Made by a program: the position numbers and the translations under genes. This document shows positions 1 through 9,728 of a stretch of DNA of 64,000 nt, one piece after another. Under the pieces are notes generated by a model. That model did not search any database. It had not been told where the DNA came from and saw only the letters and a list, made by a program, of their open reading frames with translations. Source of the stretch: Trogon surrucura (Eukaryota > Chordata > Aves > Trogoniformes > Trogonidae); assembly GCA_020746105.1 (NCBI GenBank), contig CM036618.1, positions 106,900,622-106,964,621 of the forward strand, given 5' to 3'. How positions within the stretch are numbered: the stretch's first letter is position 1; every line of letters starts with the position of its first letter.

Positions 1-115
1 CAGAGCACTTGCTCAGCAGCTGCCTCGACCACTGCACCGGGCCCGGGCCGGCTGCCCTGGAGCCAGCGGTGCTGCGGCGCTGGCCCTGCGCGGGCAGGCA
101 GGAGGGGGCTGAGCT

Positions 116-260
116 GGTGTTCCCCGTGGGGCAGGGAGGAGCGTGGCAGTGGGGGTTAGGGTTAGGGCTGGTGCTCCCCGTGGGGAAGGGGGGAGCGTGG
201 CAGTGGGGATTAGGGCTGGTGTTCCCCCTAGGGCAGGGAGGAGTGTGGCGGCAGGGCTCT
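116..260. repeat. Intronic G-rich minisatellite with TTAGGG motifs (unit 1)
   Basis: About three 48-54-bp repeats share GGTGTTCCCCGTGGGG and GTGGCAGTGGGG blocks, each followed by TTAGGG once or twice. It lies in the MROH intron between exons d and e. It is conserved at 37,006 and 63,664. Confidence 0.8.
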
Positions 261-441
261 GGCTTGGCCAGCTTTGGCTGCTGTGGCCCACCACTCAGCA
301 GGGCTGGGAAGCATGCTGGGGTGGAGGGCCCTGGTCTTCCTCGAGCGGTGGCCTGCAGTTTTCTGTGGGTCTGGCAGCCAGAGAGTCTCTGGGGCTCTCT
401 CACCCCGGGGAACAACATCTCCAGGCTGTCGGGGCCAGTAC

Positions 442-3400
442 CTGTCACAGGCTGGAGAGATCTCCAGCAGGGTCCTGACCACTTCTCTGGGGTAGTGGTG
501 GGTGAGGTGGAGGAGGAGCGAGTCCAGGCTGTGCCGAGCTGCCTCTGTGCGGATGGACGCCGCGGTTTCGTGGATGTACCTCATGATCTTTGGCACCTGG
601 GGGGCACAAGGGAGGTTGGTGCTGCTACCACTGGAATACAGCCGCTTCCCAAGCGGCCGCCGAAACTACTGCCCTTCCCAGCCCTCTGCCGCCTTGCCAT
701 GGCTTCAGCTGGGGCAGGGACAGCTAACCCAGACAGCTGGGTTAGGGAAGGAGGGAAGAACGAGGCGTGACACGGCTTGCGGGCAGGGCGATCCAGCGCC
801 AAGCACTTACATCCGTCAGCCAGGAGGCAGGGCCTCTCACGGCCATGGCCAGGATGTCGCTGCCCATCTGCCTGTCGGTGATGTCCTCTGCTGCCAAGGC
901 CTTAACGGCCATGAGGACACCCAACATCTGAAAAGGCAGGACATGCTCTCCAGACACCTATGGGAGGAAGGAAGGGAAGGAAGACAGTGTTAGGGAGGAG
1001 AGCTGGGGTCGGAAGCGCCGTGTCTCGGCCCTGCAGAGAACCAGGTGGTGGCCAGGAGGGCTGGAGCTGCTGCTGGGTCATCACAGGGTGCCCTTGGGCA
1101 GAGCCTGCTCGGGGAGAGCAGGACCCCCCTCTCCCAGAGACAGTGAGGCCGTCCCAGTCCCACCGGCTCTGCGTCCCTCTGCTCACACAAGCCTCCTGCC
1201 CGCGGCTGGGACAAGAGTCCTGGTAAGGCAGCAGCTCATTACCGTCGTCCTGTCGCTGCTGAGACGCACAGTGCTCTCAGAGTCCCGTCCTGGTTGGAGC
1301 TGGGGATGCTCTGGATTATCCTCTGGCAGTCTTGTGCCTACATGGAGGGGGCACACACACGAGTCAGCAGGACACAGCCCCTTGGCCAGTGACCCTCCTC
1401 AGCAGTGACAAGAGCTTTAACCTCGGCTCGGCTGAGGAGCGAGGCTGTGCTGGGGCTGGCTCCCAGCCTCGAGCAGCCCCAGCATGCCAGCACCACCAGG
1501 GTCGCTGCCTGCGGGATGCCCGCTGCCGGTGTGCTGGGAAAATGGGGACCCGGCGTCGAGCCAGTTGCGCTCACTGGCCCTGGCCCTGCCCAGCTCTGGG
1601 GGGCCCCTCACTCACCGGTCTGCAGTGGCTGAACCATGGGCACCTCGCAGGGCTCCAGCGGAGAGTTGCTCACGGGCATCTTGCAGGGCTCCGGTGGAGA
1701 GCTGCTCTCCCGAGGAGCCCACAGGTGCTCGTTTGCCCTGGGGCATCTCTCCAAGGTCCTTTGAAATAGAGAAAAGCTTGAGCGTAGGGTGGGGGCAGCT
1801 AAAGCAAACGTCTCGGCACCACGCGACTGCCAGGAAAGACGTGGGCTGTGCTTGGGGTCTCTTCGCCAGCTCCACGCTCCTGCCCTCTCATGACCGTCCT
1901 GTCAGACACTGCAGGGATGCGGCCACACTGCTAGGGTCTTGCTTTCTATGGCCATCTCATCCCTTGTTGGCTTCACTTTCTGGCCTCGCTCTGCCTAGAT
2001 CTGTCACTGGCTCTGCCCTTGCTGAGGCAAGGTCACTCTGAACTAACGCTTGGCACAGTAGGAAGGGGTTTCGGAAGAGAACACCCAAGAATTGAGCAGA
2101 CAGTTCCAACACCCCACAGCAGAAATCTCAGTGAAGATGGGCCAGAACACCCTACCTCTAAATGCTTCATGGCCAAGCACAGCCATCAAGACTGGAGCTT
2201 GGCAAAAGACCCCCTCAACAACTCACCCTCTTCTCTTCCTCCACAGATAAATCACAAAACACAACAGCGTCCCAAGCAGCATGAAGACCAAGACCATCTG
2301 GGAAGATGCTACGCAGCACTTCAGGACATCTTCACGCACCTCAGGACCAGAGGTTCTCTTACACATCCCTGAAGGAACAATTCTGCACGTTAGTGTGTCC
2401 TGCGCAGTACTGCTAATCTCACAGGAGCTCCGGCGTTACCAGACAATGTTCTGTCTCACTTTGTTAGAATCTCTGAACCAGTGAACATCCTTCAATGCAG
2501 TAGAAACAAAGGGAACTCTGAAAGCCCCTGCCTGCCCGGCTCTGCACCCACGTCCCGAGGGGACGGGGTCAGGCCCCTTCAGGAGCCACCTGAGCCTCGC
2601 TCTCCCCCTTTGCCCAGGCACCACTCACATGCCCCCAGGCTTCAGGACTCATCTCCCACACATGGGCCCCTGCAAGACTGCCCAGTACCCGCAGGGTCAG
2701 CCGTAATGAAAACGACACAACCCATCCGCCTCAGAGGAGCCAGACGGGGATTGAGGGACTGGGGACGAGAGCACGTCAAGAGTGCAAAAAGCATAACGCG
2801 TGCTTGCTTAAAGCTTGGCTTAAAGCCGGCACCTACAGGGAGACCACTGCCACGGCTGCCCCACGAGGACACTGTCTGTTCCACATCCCACCCCCCACCC
2901 ACCTCTCCTGTGCTCGCACGACACATTTTTAAGTGATTTTAAAGTTGTAGGCCTAATTGAAGACACCTGGGTAAGCCTGGCTGCTATCGGGAAATGCCCC
3001 AGAATTCCCTCCGGGCTGCCAGCACAGCAGCACTCAGGGCTGGAGCACCAGCCACATCCGTTGCCTTTGCGGGGGGTTCACAAAGTCCAAGCCTGTGGTA
3101 CTCACAGCAGTCAATCCCCACGACGTCCATCGCTCCTCTCTGGAACGGAGAGGAAACCTCGGGAAGTCAAAAGGTGTCCGGACGCGCTCCAGAAAGAGAA
3201 GGTCAGCGCAAATCCCGTCACCTGGTTGCAACGAAATAATTGTAGCTCAACAAAATGATGAAAAAAAACCCTAAAACACAACCAGCACAACCAGTATCTG
3301 GCCTGTCCCCAAAGTCAAACCATTATTACCTCTGAGAGAGCGCGGAAGTTCAGGAGAAGCGAACACCAAACCGCAAACGCTTGGCAAAGGTAGCCACGCG

Positions 3401-3450
3401 CCGAACACAAGAAGGAGCTGACTGATCCCAAGGACCAGCTCAGCCCAACA
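442..3450 (-). CDS. MROH-like HEAT-repeat gene A, 5' part (partial, runs off the left edge)
   Basis: This is the 5' half of a maestro heat-like repeat (MROH) gene. Exons with good splice sites on the minus strand are: non-coding exon about 3450-3330; 2489-2227 (contains candidate ATG 2297-2295 and a hydrophobic stretch); 1758-1616; 1337-1243; 957-811; 596-442. The exon 957-811 encodes 49 residues including QMLGVLMAVKALAAEDITD. The next encodes VRTEAARHSL-like HEAT sequence ending LLEISPACD. Phases join without frame breaks. The next exon (e) is absent because the window starts first. An in-frame stop at 2438-2436, upstream of the candidate ATG, is a CAA codon in unit 2, which suggests translation starts at 2297. 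No lesion is seen in the visible coding exons. Family function is unclear; these are scaffold-like HEAT proteins. The MROH call rests on remembered family sequence. Confidence 0.75.
1638..1709 (-). repeat. 36-bp coding minisatellite, 2 copies
   Basis: Two 36-bp repeats lie inside the MROH exon 1758-1616 and encode a 12-residue repeat of the type PCEVPVSNSPLE. Unit 2 has three copies. The period is a multiple of three, so copy number changes keep the frame. Confidence 0.85.
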
Positions 3451-3474
3451 AACTCCCACTGGCGGCTGGTCAGG

Positions 3475-3482
3475 ATATATAG
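3475..3482 (-). promoter_or_regulatory. TATA-like box of MROH gene A
   Basis: The minus strand reads CTATATAT here. About 25-30 bases downstream an ATG-free exon would begin (about 3450) and end at a GAG/GTAATA donor after 3330. The same element is conserved in unit 2. The transcription start is inferred. Confidence 0.5.
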
Positions 3483-3490
3483 CCCTGGCC

Positions 3491-4149
3491 AGGTGAGGTC
3501 ACAATCGCCAGGCGGGCGCCACATCACTGCCCCTTTGTGACACGCGGCCGCGCCCCCTCAAGCCACGCGACCGTGCAGCCATAGCCCCGGGGCTGCCCCA
3601 CACAGCGCTGCTGGCGAAGGGCTCTTCGGCCGCGCAGGCCTCCCGCCTCTTCTCCGAGCCGCTCCAGCCAGAGCAATCAGAACCCGCCTGGGGCTGTGAG
3701 CGTGCCTGGTCACCGTGCTGGCTGCCACATTCCCCTTCTGAGGGTTTCTTTTCCGCTCCTCCCAGGTTCGGGACTGTGCCTGTGAGACTCGGGCAGCAAA
3801 GCACCCGGTCTCTTACAGGATCAAGAGTCCCATTTCCCATCATCTGCCGAGTGTGGTTCAGACGGGCTTGTTCCCTACACGGCAGAGCTCTGGAAGCCCC
3901 GTGAATGGGCTGTGGTGGGCCGTGAGCATCCCACCGCATCCACCGCAATGACGAGTGTCTCTCTGGCACCCTGGCGGCCATAACCTCCACCCCTCAGATG
4001 TGACCGTCACCATCAGAGAGCCGTTCTGGGCTCCTTCAGGAACATTTGCTCCGGGCTGAGAGTTTGTCAGCTGGCACGAGGAGAACAGCCTGCAGACACA
4101 GAGAGGTTTGGGTTAATGACGCTGGGTGCCCGAGGGACAGCAGTTAAAA
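3491..4149. other. GC-rich upstream flank of MROH gene A, no gene seen
   Basis: This is the region upstream of the TATA-like box. It holds an open minus-strand frame (3990-3499) without recognisable protein features, probably only a result of base composition. It is almost identical in unit 2 (40,585-41,246). Confidence 0.4.
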
Positions 4150-6270
4150 CAGAATCACAGAATGTTAGGGGCTGGGAGGGACCTTGAAAGATCATCTAGT
4201 CCAACACCCCCCCTGCCAGAGCAGGATAACCTACAGCAGGTCACACAGGAACATGTTGTCAGGAGTGCTCCCGTTCTCCCTAAAATCCACACGCGTAATT
4301 AAATTGGATTTATTTAAGAAATGAAAGCTCCCCCAAGTTTACAAGTTCTGGTATCAGTTGAGAAAAGCGGCTACTGCACTACACTCAACCCTTAACAAAG
4401 AATAGTGATCCACATCGCAAATACACTCACCTGTACAAAGATGAGGACTCCCAACCTCGAGGAGTAACCTTGGCTGGTCCCCCAGACCAAGGGGGAGGCT
4501 GTGCCCCGACCGCACAACCTGCTGCACCAAAGGGACGGCTCCAACGTGCCCCCAGCAGGACCCCGCTTTAAAGCTCAGTGGAATCTCAGCTGTGGTCAAT
4601 CAAAGCCATCTCGGCCTCCCATTGGTGACCAGCCAGCTTCCTGGGTGTCCCCCTAGGCTGGTGGGCTAGACCCAAACTAGCCAGAAACTTTCAGCAGTTT
4701 CTCCGAAATCTGCTCGGCAACTGCTGTGAGGGGAGACATCCCAGACTAGGGGGATGCACCTGCCACACATGTCCAGGTGGGTTTTGAATGTCTCCAGAGA
4801 AGGAGACTCCACAACGTCCCTGGGCAGCCTGTGCCAGGGCTCTGTCACCCTCACAGGGAAAAAGTTTTTTCTAATGTTTTTGTGAAACCTCCTATATTGC
4901 AGCTTTTACCCATTGCCCCTTGTCCTGTCATTGGACATCACTGGAAAGAGCCTGGCTCCATCCTCCTGACACTCCCCCTTGACATATTTATAAACATTAA
5001 TGAGGCCATCCCTCAGCCTCCTCTTCCGCAAGCTAAAGAGACTCAGCTCCTTCAGCTTTTCCTCTTAAGGCAGATGTTCCCTGTCTCTCTTGAGCCAAGG
5101 GGCCCACAACTGGACACAATATTCCACATGTGGCCTCACCAGGGCAGAGTAGAGGGACAGGAGGACCTCTCTCGACCTACTTGCTTCTCCCCTTCTAATA
5201 CGCCCCAGGATGCCATTGGCCTTCTTGGCCACGTGGTCATCCTGCTGTCCACCAGGACCCCCAGGTCCCTTTCTCCTACACTGCTCTCCAGCAGGGCAGT
5301 CCCCAACCTATACTGGCACGTGAAGTTGTTCTTTCCGAGGTGCAAAACTCTACACTTGCCCTTGTTGAATTTCATCAGATTTCTCCCCGCCCAGCCCTCC
5401 AGCCTGTCCAGATCTCTCTGAACGGCAGCACTGCCTTCTGGTGTGTCAGCCACTCCTCCCAGTTTCGTGTCATCAGCAAACTTGCTGACAGTGCCCTCCA
5501 ATCCCTCGTCCAGGCCATTGGTGAATATGTTGAACGGCACTGGCCTCAGTACTGACCCCTGAGGGACTCCACTAGACACAGGCCTCCAACTAGACTCTGC
5601 CCCATTGACCACAACTCTCTGACTTCTTCCCTTCAACCGGTTAGCGACTCGCCTCACTACTCAGTCATCCAGACCACACTTCCTCAGTTTAGCTCTGAGG
5701 ATGCTGTGGGAGAGAGTGTCAAATGCTTTACTGAAATCCAGATAGACCACATCCACTGCACGGCCACCATCCATCCACCCGGTTATGTCTTCATCAAAGG
5801 CTATCAGGTTGGTCAAACCTGACTTCCCCTTGGCAAAGCCACATTCACTGCTCCCAGTGACCCTCTTATCCTTGATATGCCCAGAGACAGCGCCAAGGAT
5901 AAGTTGTTCCGTCACCTTTCCAGGGATGGCGGTGAGGCTGACCGGTCTGTAGTTACTCGGGTCCTCCTTACTGCCCTTTTTGAAGACTGGAGTGACATTC
6001 GCTTTTCTCCAGTCCTCAGGCACCTCTCCTGTTGTCTATGACTTACAAAAGATGATGGAGAGTGGCCTAGCAATGACCTCCGCCAGCTCCCTCAGCACCC
6101 ACAGATGCATCCCATCAGGGCCCATGGATTTAAGGATGTTCAAGTGTTCAAACTAATTGCCTCCCTACATCCTCTGACAGCAGTCCTATACTCCACCCAA
6201 GCAGCCAGCCCCTCCTTCCGTGATTTATATACTCTCTTCTTGCACTTGAGCTTGCCCAGCCGTTTCGTGG
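4150..6270 (-). mobile_element. CR1 LINE, 3' half (unit 1), split from its 5' half by the insertion
   Basis: The left edge carries the typical reverse-complemented CR1 tail (GAATCACAGAATG...). Reading the minus strand from 6,270 to 4,150 gives the ORF2 reverse transcriptase: PEDWRKANVTPVFKKG, NYRPVSLT, then [20 protein letters not shown] and the catalytic FADDTKL block, followed by the CR1 C-terminal region. A TGA at 5663-5661 replaces a residue expected to be Trp between the RT blocks. An 18-bp deletion near 5,233 and further changes break the frame that stays open in unit 2. A 511-bp insertion sits at 4256-4766. The 5' half continues at 16,726. Confidence 0.9.
4256..4766. mobile_element. 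511-bp LTR-like insertion in the CR1 3' UTR (unit 1)
   Basis: The insert is bounded by perfect 5-bp direct repeats ACATG at 4251-4255 and 4767-4771. Removing it gives continuous CR1 sequence. The minus strand holds CTTTAAAG and, near its 3' end, AATAAA, as in an LTR. The ends are not TG/CA when the 5-bp duplication is taken literally, so the family stays open. It was present before duplication because unit 2 has the same insertion. Confidence 0.55.
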
Positions 6271-6394
6271 TGTCGTGGGTAGACCCTGGCCGGCCGCCAG
6301 GTACCCACACAGCCGCTCACTCACTCCCCCCTTCACTACTGAACAGGGGGAGAAAATATCTCCAAGGGCTCAGGGTTTGAGATAAGGATAGGGA

Positions 6395-6898
6395 TGTTGC
6401 CCGTAAACAAAGACACAAACCAACAGAGTGTCAGTTTATGCGGTGCTTTATTCAGGGCCCGGGAACCTGAGGACTAGCGTCCAAAGTCAGGATTCCAAAG
6501 ACCCTCATTTTCTGTTTAATTTTTATACCTTTTACAACTTGGCTTACATACAGAATTCTACATCATACAGAAACAATTGATAATTATCCCCAAACTTATA
6601 AATTTTCATGCTTGTCTAACCTAAGGATAATGGTTAACTAATTCCCATCACCAGAACCCCTTTGTTTATACAATACACCTTTCTTATTCCTAAGCAACTG
6701 TTCCCTAAGCAACTGTTCGTTACTTCTGCTAGTTCTGTTTGTCCTATATGCCCTACCGATTCCTTTGATTATTGTTCCTTCTTCTTCGGCACACTCCTTC
6801 TTGCTTCCCAGGACTTGTTATTCTCATAAGGCCTACCTGGCCAGTCAAAGCCTTAACCTAACTACTTCTACAATTTTAATTCTACTTTATTTGCAACA
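6395..6898 (-). repeat. 3' LTR of the provirus
   Basis: It is identical by eye to the 5' LTR. TATAAAAATT lies at 6527-6518 and AATAAA at 6452-6447. It follows a polypurine tract directly and is followed by the GGGA duplication at 6391-6394. Confidence 0.93.
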
Positions 6899-6911
6899 AG
6901 TCCCCCCTTTT
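6899..6911 (-). promoter_or_regulatory. Polypurine tract
   Basis: AAAAGGGGGGACT on the minus strand lies directly before the 3' LTR, as expected for the plus-strand DNA primer. Confidence 0.85.
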
Positions 6912-6950
6912 GAGCATTCTTCGATTATCTTCGCAAGGATGCTCAACCAT

Positions 6951-9728
6951 TTAGGTTGTCGTCTCTTGGTAAGCGGGTGGGTTGTCTGGATGGGGTTGCA
7001 GGTGGTTCTGTGGGAATATCACTTCCCTGCGTGTCATCGCCTTCATGACTCTCCGAGTATGTTGTCCTTCTCTTATGATCATTCCTAAAAGACACTTATA
7101 CGTAATCAAGGCAACAATGATAATTACAACAATCATGATTCCATATTGTACAATAGATGATATCCAACCAGAAACTCGAATTCCCAGGGAGCTGAATATT
7201 TCTCCTATCCAATTGTGTTCTGCTTCCTTCTGAATTTCATGGACTTTCCCTTCGATTTGTTCCAATTGGCTAATGTCCTTTTCAATTTCTTGAGTAACGT
7301 TTGGGATGTGCACACAACAATGATCAATTCTACCATGCAGGTACCCACAAACTCCATGTTCCTTTAATAACATCAGGTCCAAGGCCATTCGATTTTGTAT
7401 TGTCATTCTAGTGGTTGCTTGTAGTTGTAGATTCAAATCCCTAAATCCCTTCTTAGTTACTGCTGCAAGCCTTTCAGTTTGTCCCAATAATTTAAACAAC
7501 ATTTCCCGATTCCGATATGTTGATACCTGTGCAAATATAGATTCTAATACCCACCCAAACTTAACCCCTGAAGATGGTTCGTGCCACTCGTCATTTCCTA
7601 ATCCTATGTTGTCGATATCATCACCAATATCCCGTTTTTGCCTTCCCTGCATTTCCTTTGTGGTGAGTTTTGAATATTTCCAGAATGGAAAAAGTGTTGG
7701 GACTCCCAAGGTAATCTGAGTAGCTGGCCCATCGACAGCCATATGTGTGGTCCAATGTCCATGTCCCATTACCCATACCAGATTTCCTGGACTCCTTACT
7801 GTGGCTGTTTTGCAATCAACTTGCTTTAAACTTTCTCTGATGGAATGATTATAACCTCTACACTCACAACCCAATTGCAATAACATTCGAACCGGCATTA
7901 AACCAATATGTTCATCAGGAGTGTCACAAGTGTAAATTTGTGTACAATTCCAATCCCCTATTAGCTGTGTCTCTTCTCTCCATTCACTACTTTCCTTATA
8001 CATCTGGGAATAAGTTTGATTCTTCTTTCCCTTCCAATGTATACACCAATGTACTGGTCCAATATAACTATATGTTTCTAACAGGGTTGGTCCCCAGATT
8101 GTTTGCCATTGTTTCATCGTTGTAGAATTGGTGATATTTTGGCACACTTCCTCTCGCTTCTCTTGTTTTTCCCGAGTTCTCATTTTACTACATAAATCAG
8201 GGCCTCGAGGGTGCACTACACTGTCTCGAATTAAACAATTTCCTTTAATTTTCGGGTCTTCAATCCATCCATAATATCCTGGTTTTTGCTCACACTGTTT
8301 CTTAGTTATTTTTGTTTTGCTAATCAATATACAAACATTTACCCATTCATAAGTTGTGGTAGTGACAAACTTACAATTCCAGGAAACATTCTGTAACATT
8401 TTGGGCATTTCGAGAACTGGTATAATTCCCCAGGGTATGGGATCACCTGCTGCATGCGGCATAGGTAAACATGCTGTAATGGTTGTGGCATTCTGAATTT
8501 GTCCAAAATCTCTAATTAATCCTACTATTAAATTTTCTTGACTCCCGACTTTAGCTAGTTTACCCTCTTCGATAGCCTGTCGAACCACTCTTTTCTTCTT
8601 TATATACACCGTCGCCATTCCATTAACCCACCAATCATCCTGGGCTATCCAACACCAATATTGTCCTATATCAATTTCCCTGTTCACCTTTTTAATGATC
8701 AAGACTATCGATTGGAACCTATTTTCAATTCGGTATTTTCCTCCTGTTTCTAAATTCTTTCCCTTGTACCACCACCCATAATCCAAATAACTTAAATTTT
8801 GTACAAGACAATTTAGAATCACGTCTTTTCCTTCCACTGCCGGATATATTCCATATTCTGGCCTTATTCCCTGATGCTGATGGGGTACCGACTCTACGTT
8901 TCTGATCCCATAGTTTCCGCTAGCTCCACAAATAACAATGCACAAATATTTCCCTTCTGTCCTCCCAACTCTGGGATTTGTTATATTTAACCATCCTTTA
9001 CCTCTCAACTTATTTGACCTCCAGCTTACCCCTGCTGTTTGTGGGTCCCACATTTGCTGACTGGCATTGAACTTCCACCACTTCACTTGGACCTTTTGAC
9101 TGCACTGTGTTCCAAATTTAAAGGTACAATTTATTTTCAACGGGGGGCCATCCCACATTTCCACCCTCTTGTTTGCTGGGATTATCTGAATTGCATCTCT
9201 AGTCTCCTCTTTCTGTGAAGTGTTAGTAACGTATAGATTCATATCCCCATAATCAACACTATACCGTATCCAGATCACACAGGTGTATTTTCCTTCATTG
9301 TCTTTTGACACTTTGGGTATCTGCAGGGTAGTTTTCCCTTCCTGACGTGTCACATCCCAGATGGTTTCGATTCCTTTTGTGATTAATCCATCTCCCGTGA
9401 TCCACCTCCATCTCGCATTAATTTCCTCAAATCCAGCTCCCTGGTCATCAGTAAACAAACAAGTCAAGTTAACATCAGTAGTTTCAGGTACTAACAGATA
9501 CGGTTCAGACACATTAACTTTTACATGAGTTTCTACCAATGCCAACAGATGAAAGAGAACCATTACTCCTAATTTTTGCTTCTGAATACCATTCGTGTAG
9601 GAGATAAAGGTTCTACTGACCATTGCGTAGGAACTTTCTTGACTCTGGTGTAATGAATCCAGTTGTCTATCCCGCCGACCTTGACAGCCGTATAGGTGGT
9701 CATGATCACCTGGTGAGGACCGTCCCAT
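6951..9728 (-). CDS. Env glycoprotein with three Ig-like domains in the surface subunit
   Basis: Env mediates attachment and fusion in the family. The frame opens at 9728 inside the end of pol; likely starts are ATGs at 9623 or 9563, the latter giving the signal-like MVLFHLLALVE. Numbering from 9728: Ig-like domain 1 about 68-168 (C90, W107/109, NEGKYTC with C150); domain 2 about 186-280 (C201, W217/218, TEGKYLC with C263); domain 3 about 291-377 (C307, W319/320, IGQYWC with C359). A Cys-rich region with many N-glycosylation sequons follows, then a furin site RQKR at 696-699. TM has a QNRMALDLMLL block, a Cys motif C794-x9-CC (804-805), a membrane helix at about 862-885 and a 40-residue tail with PPAY. 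No lesion is seen. I know of no characterised gammaretroviral Env with this Ig array. Confidence 0.88.
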   Translation of the reverse strand: MGRSSPGDHDHLYGCQGRRDRQLDSLHQSQESSYAMVSRTFISYTNGIQKQKLGVMVLFHLLALVETHVKVNVSEPYLLVPETTDVNLTCLFTDDQGAGFEEINARWRWITGDGLITKGIETIWDVTRQEGKTTLQIPKVSKDNEGKYTCVIWIRYSVDYGDMNLYVTNTSQKEETRDAIQIIPANKRVEMWDGPPLKINCTFKFGTQCSQKVQVKWWKFNASQQMWDPQTAGVSWRSNKLRGKGWLNITNPRVGRTEGKYLCIVICGASGNYGIRNVESVPHQHQGIRPEYGIYPAVEGKDVILNCLVQNLSYLDYGWWYKGKNLETGGKYRIENRFQSIVLIIKKVNREIDIGQYWCWIAQDDWWVNGMATVYIKKKRVVRQAIEEGKLAKVGSQENLIVGLIRDFGQIQNATTITACLPMPHAAGDPIPWGIIPVLEMPKMLQNVSWNCKFVTTTTYEWVNVCILISKTKITKKQCEQKPGYYGWIEDPKIKGNCLIRDSVVHPRGPDLCSKMRTREKQEKREEVCQNITNSTTMKQWQTIWGPTLLETYSYIGPVHWCIHWKGKKNQTYSQMYKESSEWREETQLIGDWNCTQIYTCDTPDEHIGLMPVRMLLQLGCECRGYNHSIRESLKQVDCKTATVRSPGNLVWVMGHGHWTTHMAVDGPATQITLGVPTLFPFWKYSKLTTKEMQGRQKRDIGDDIDNIGLGNDEWHEPSSGVKFGWVLESIFAQVSTYRNREMLFKLLGQTERLAAVTKKGFRDLNLQLQATTRMTIQNRMALDLMLLKEHGVCGYLHGRIDHCCVHIPNVTQEIEKDISQLEQIEGKVHEIQKEAEHNWIGEIFSSLGIRVSGWISSIVQYGIMIVVIIIVALITYKCLLGMIIREGQHTRRVMKAMTRREVIFPQNHLQPHPDNPPAYQETTT

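Noticed and set aside
140..160. TTAGGGTTAGGG as telomere sequence
   Set aside because: Only two hexamers within a 48-54-bp minisatellite in an intron; not a telomeric array.
3499..3990. 163-codon minus-strand frame upstream of MROH gene A
   Set aside because: It lies upstream of the TATA-like box in GC-rich DNA, with no recognisable protein features.
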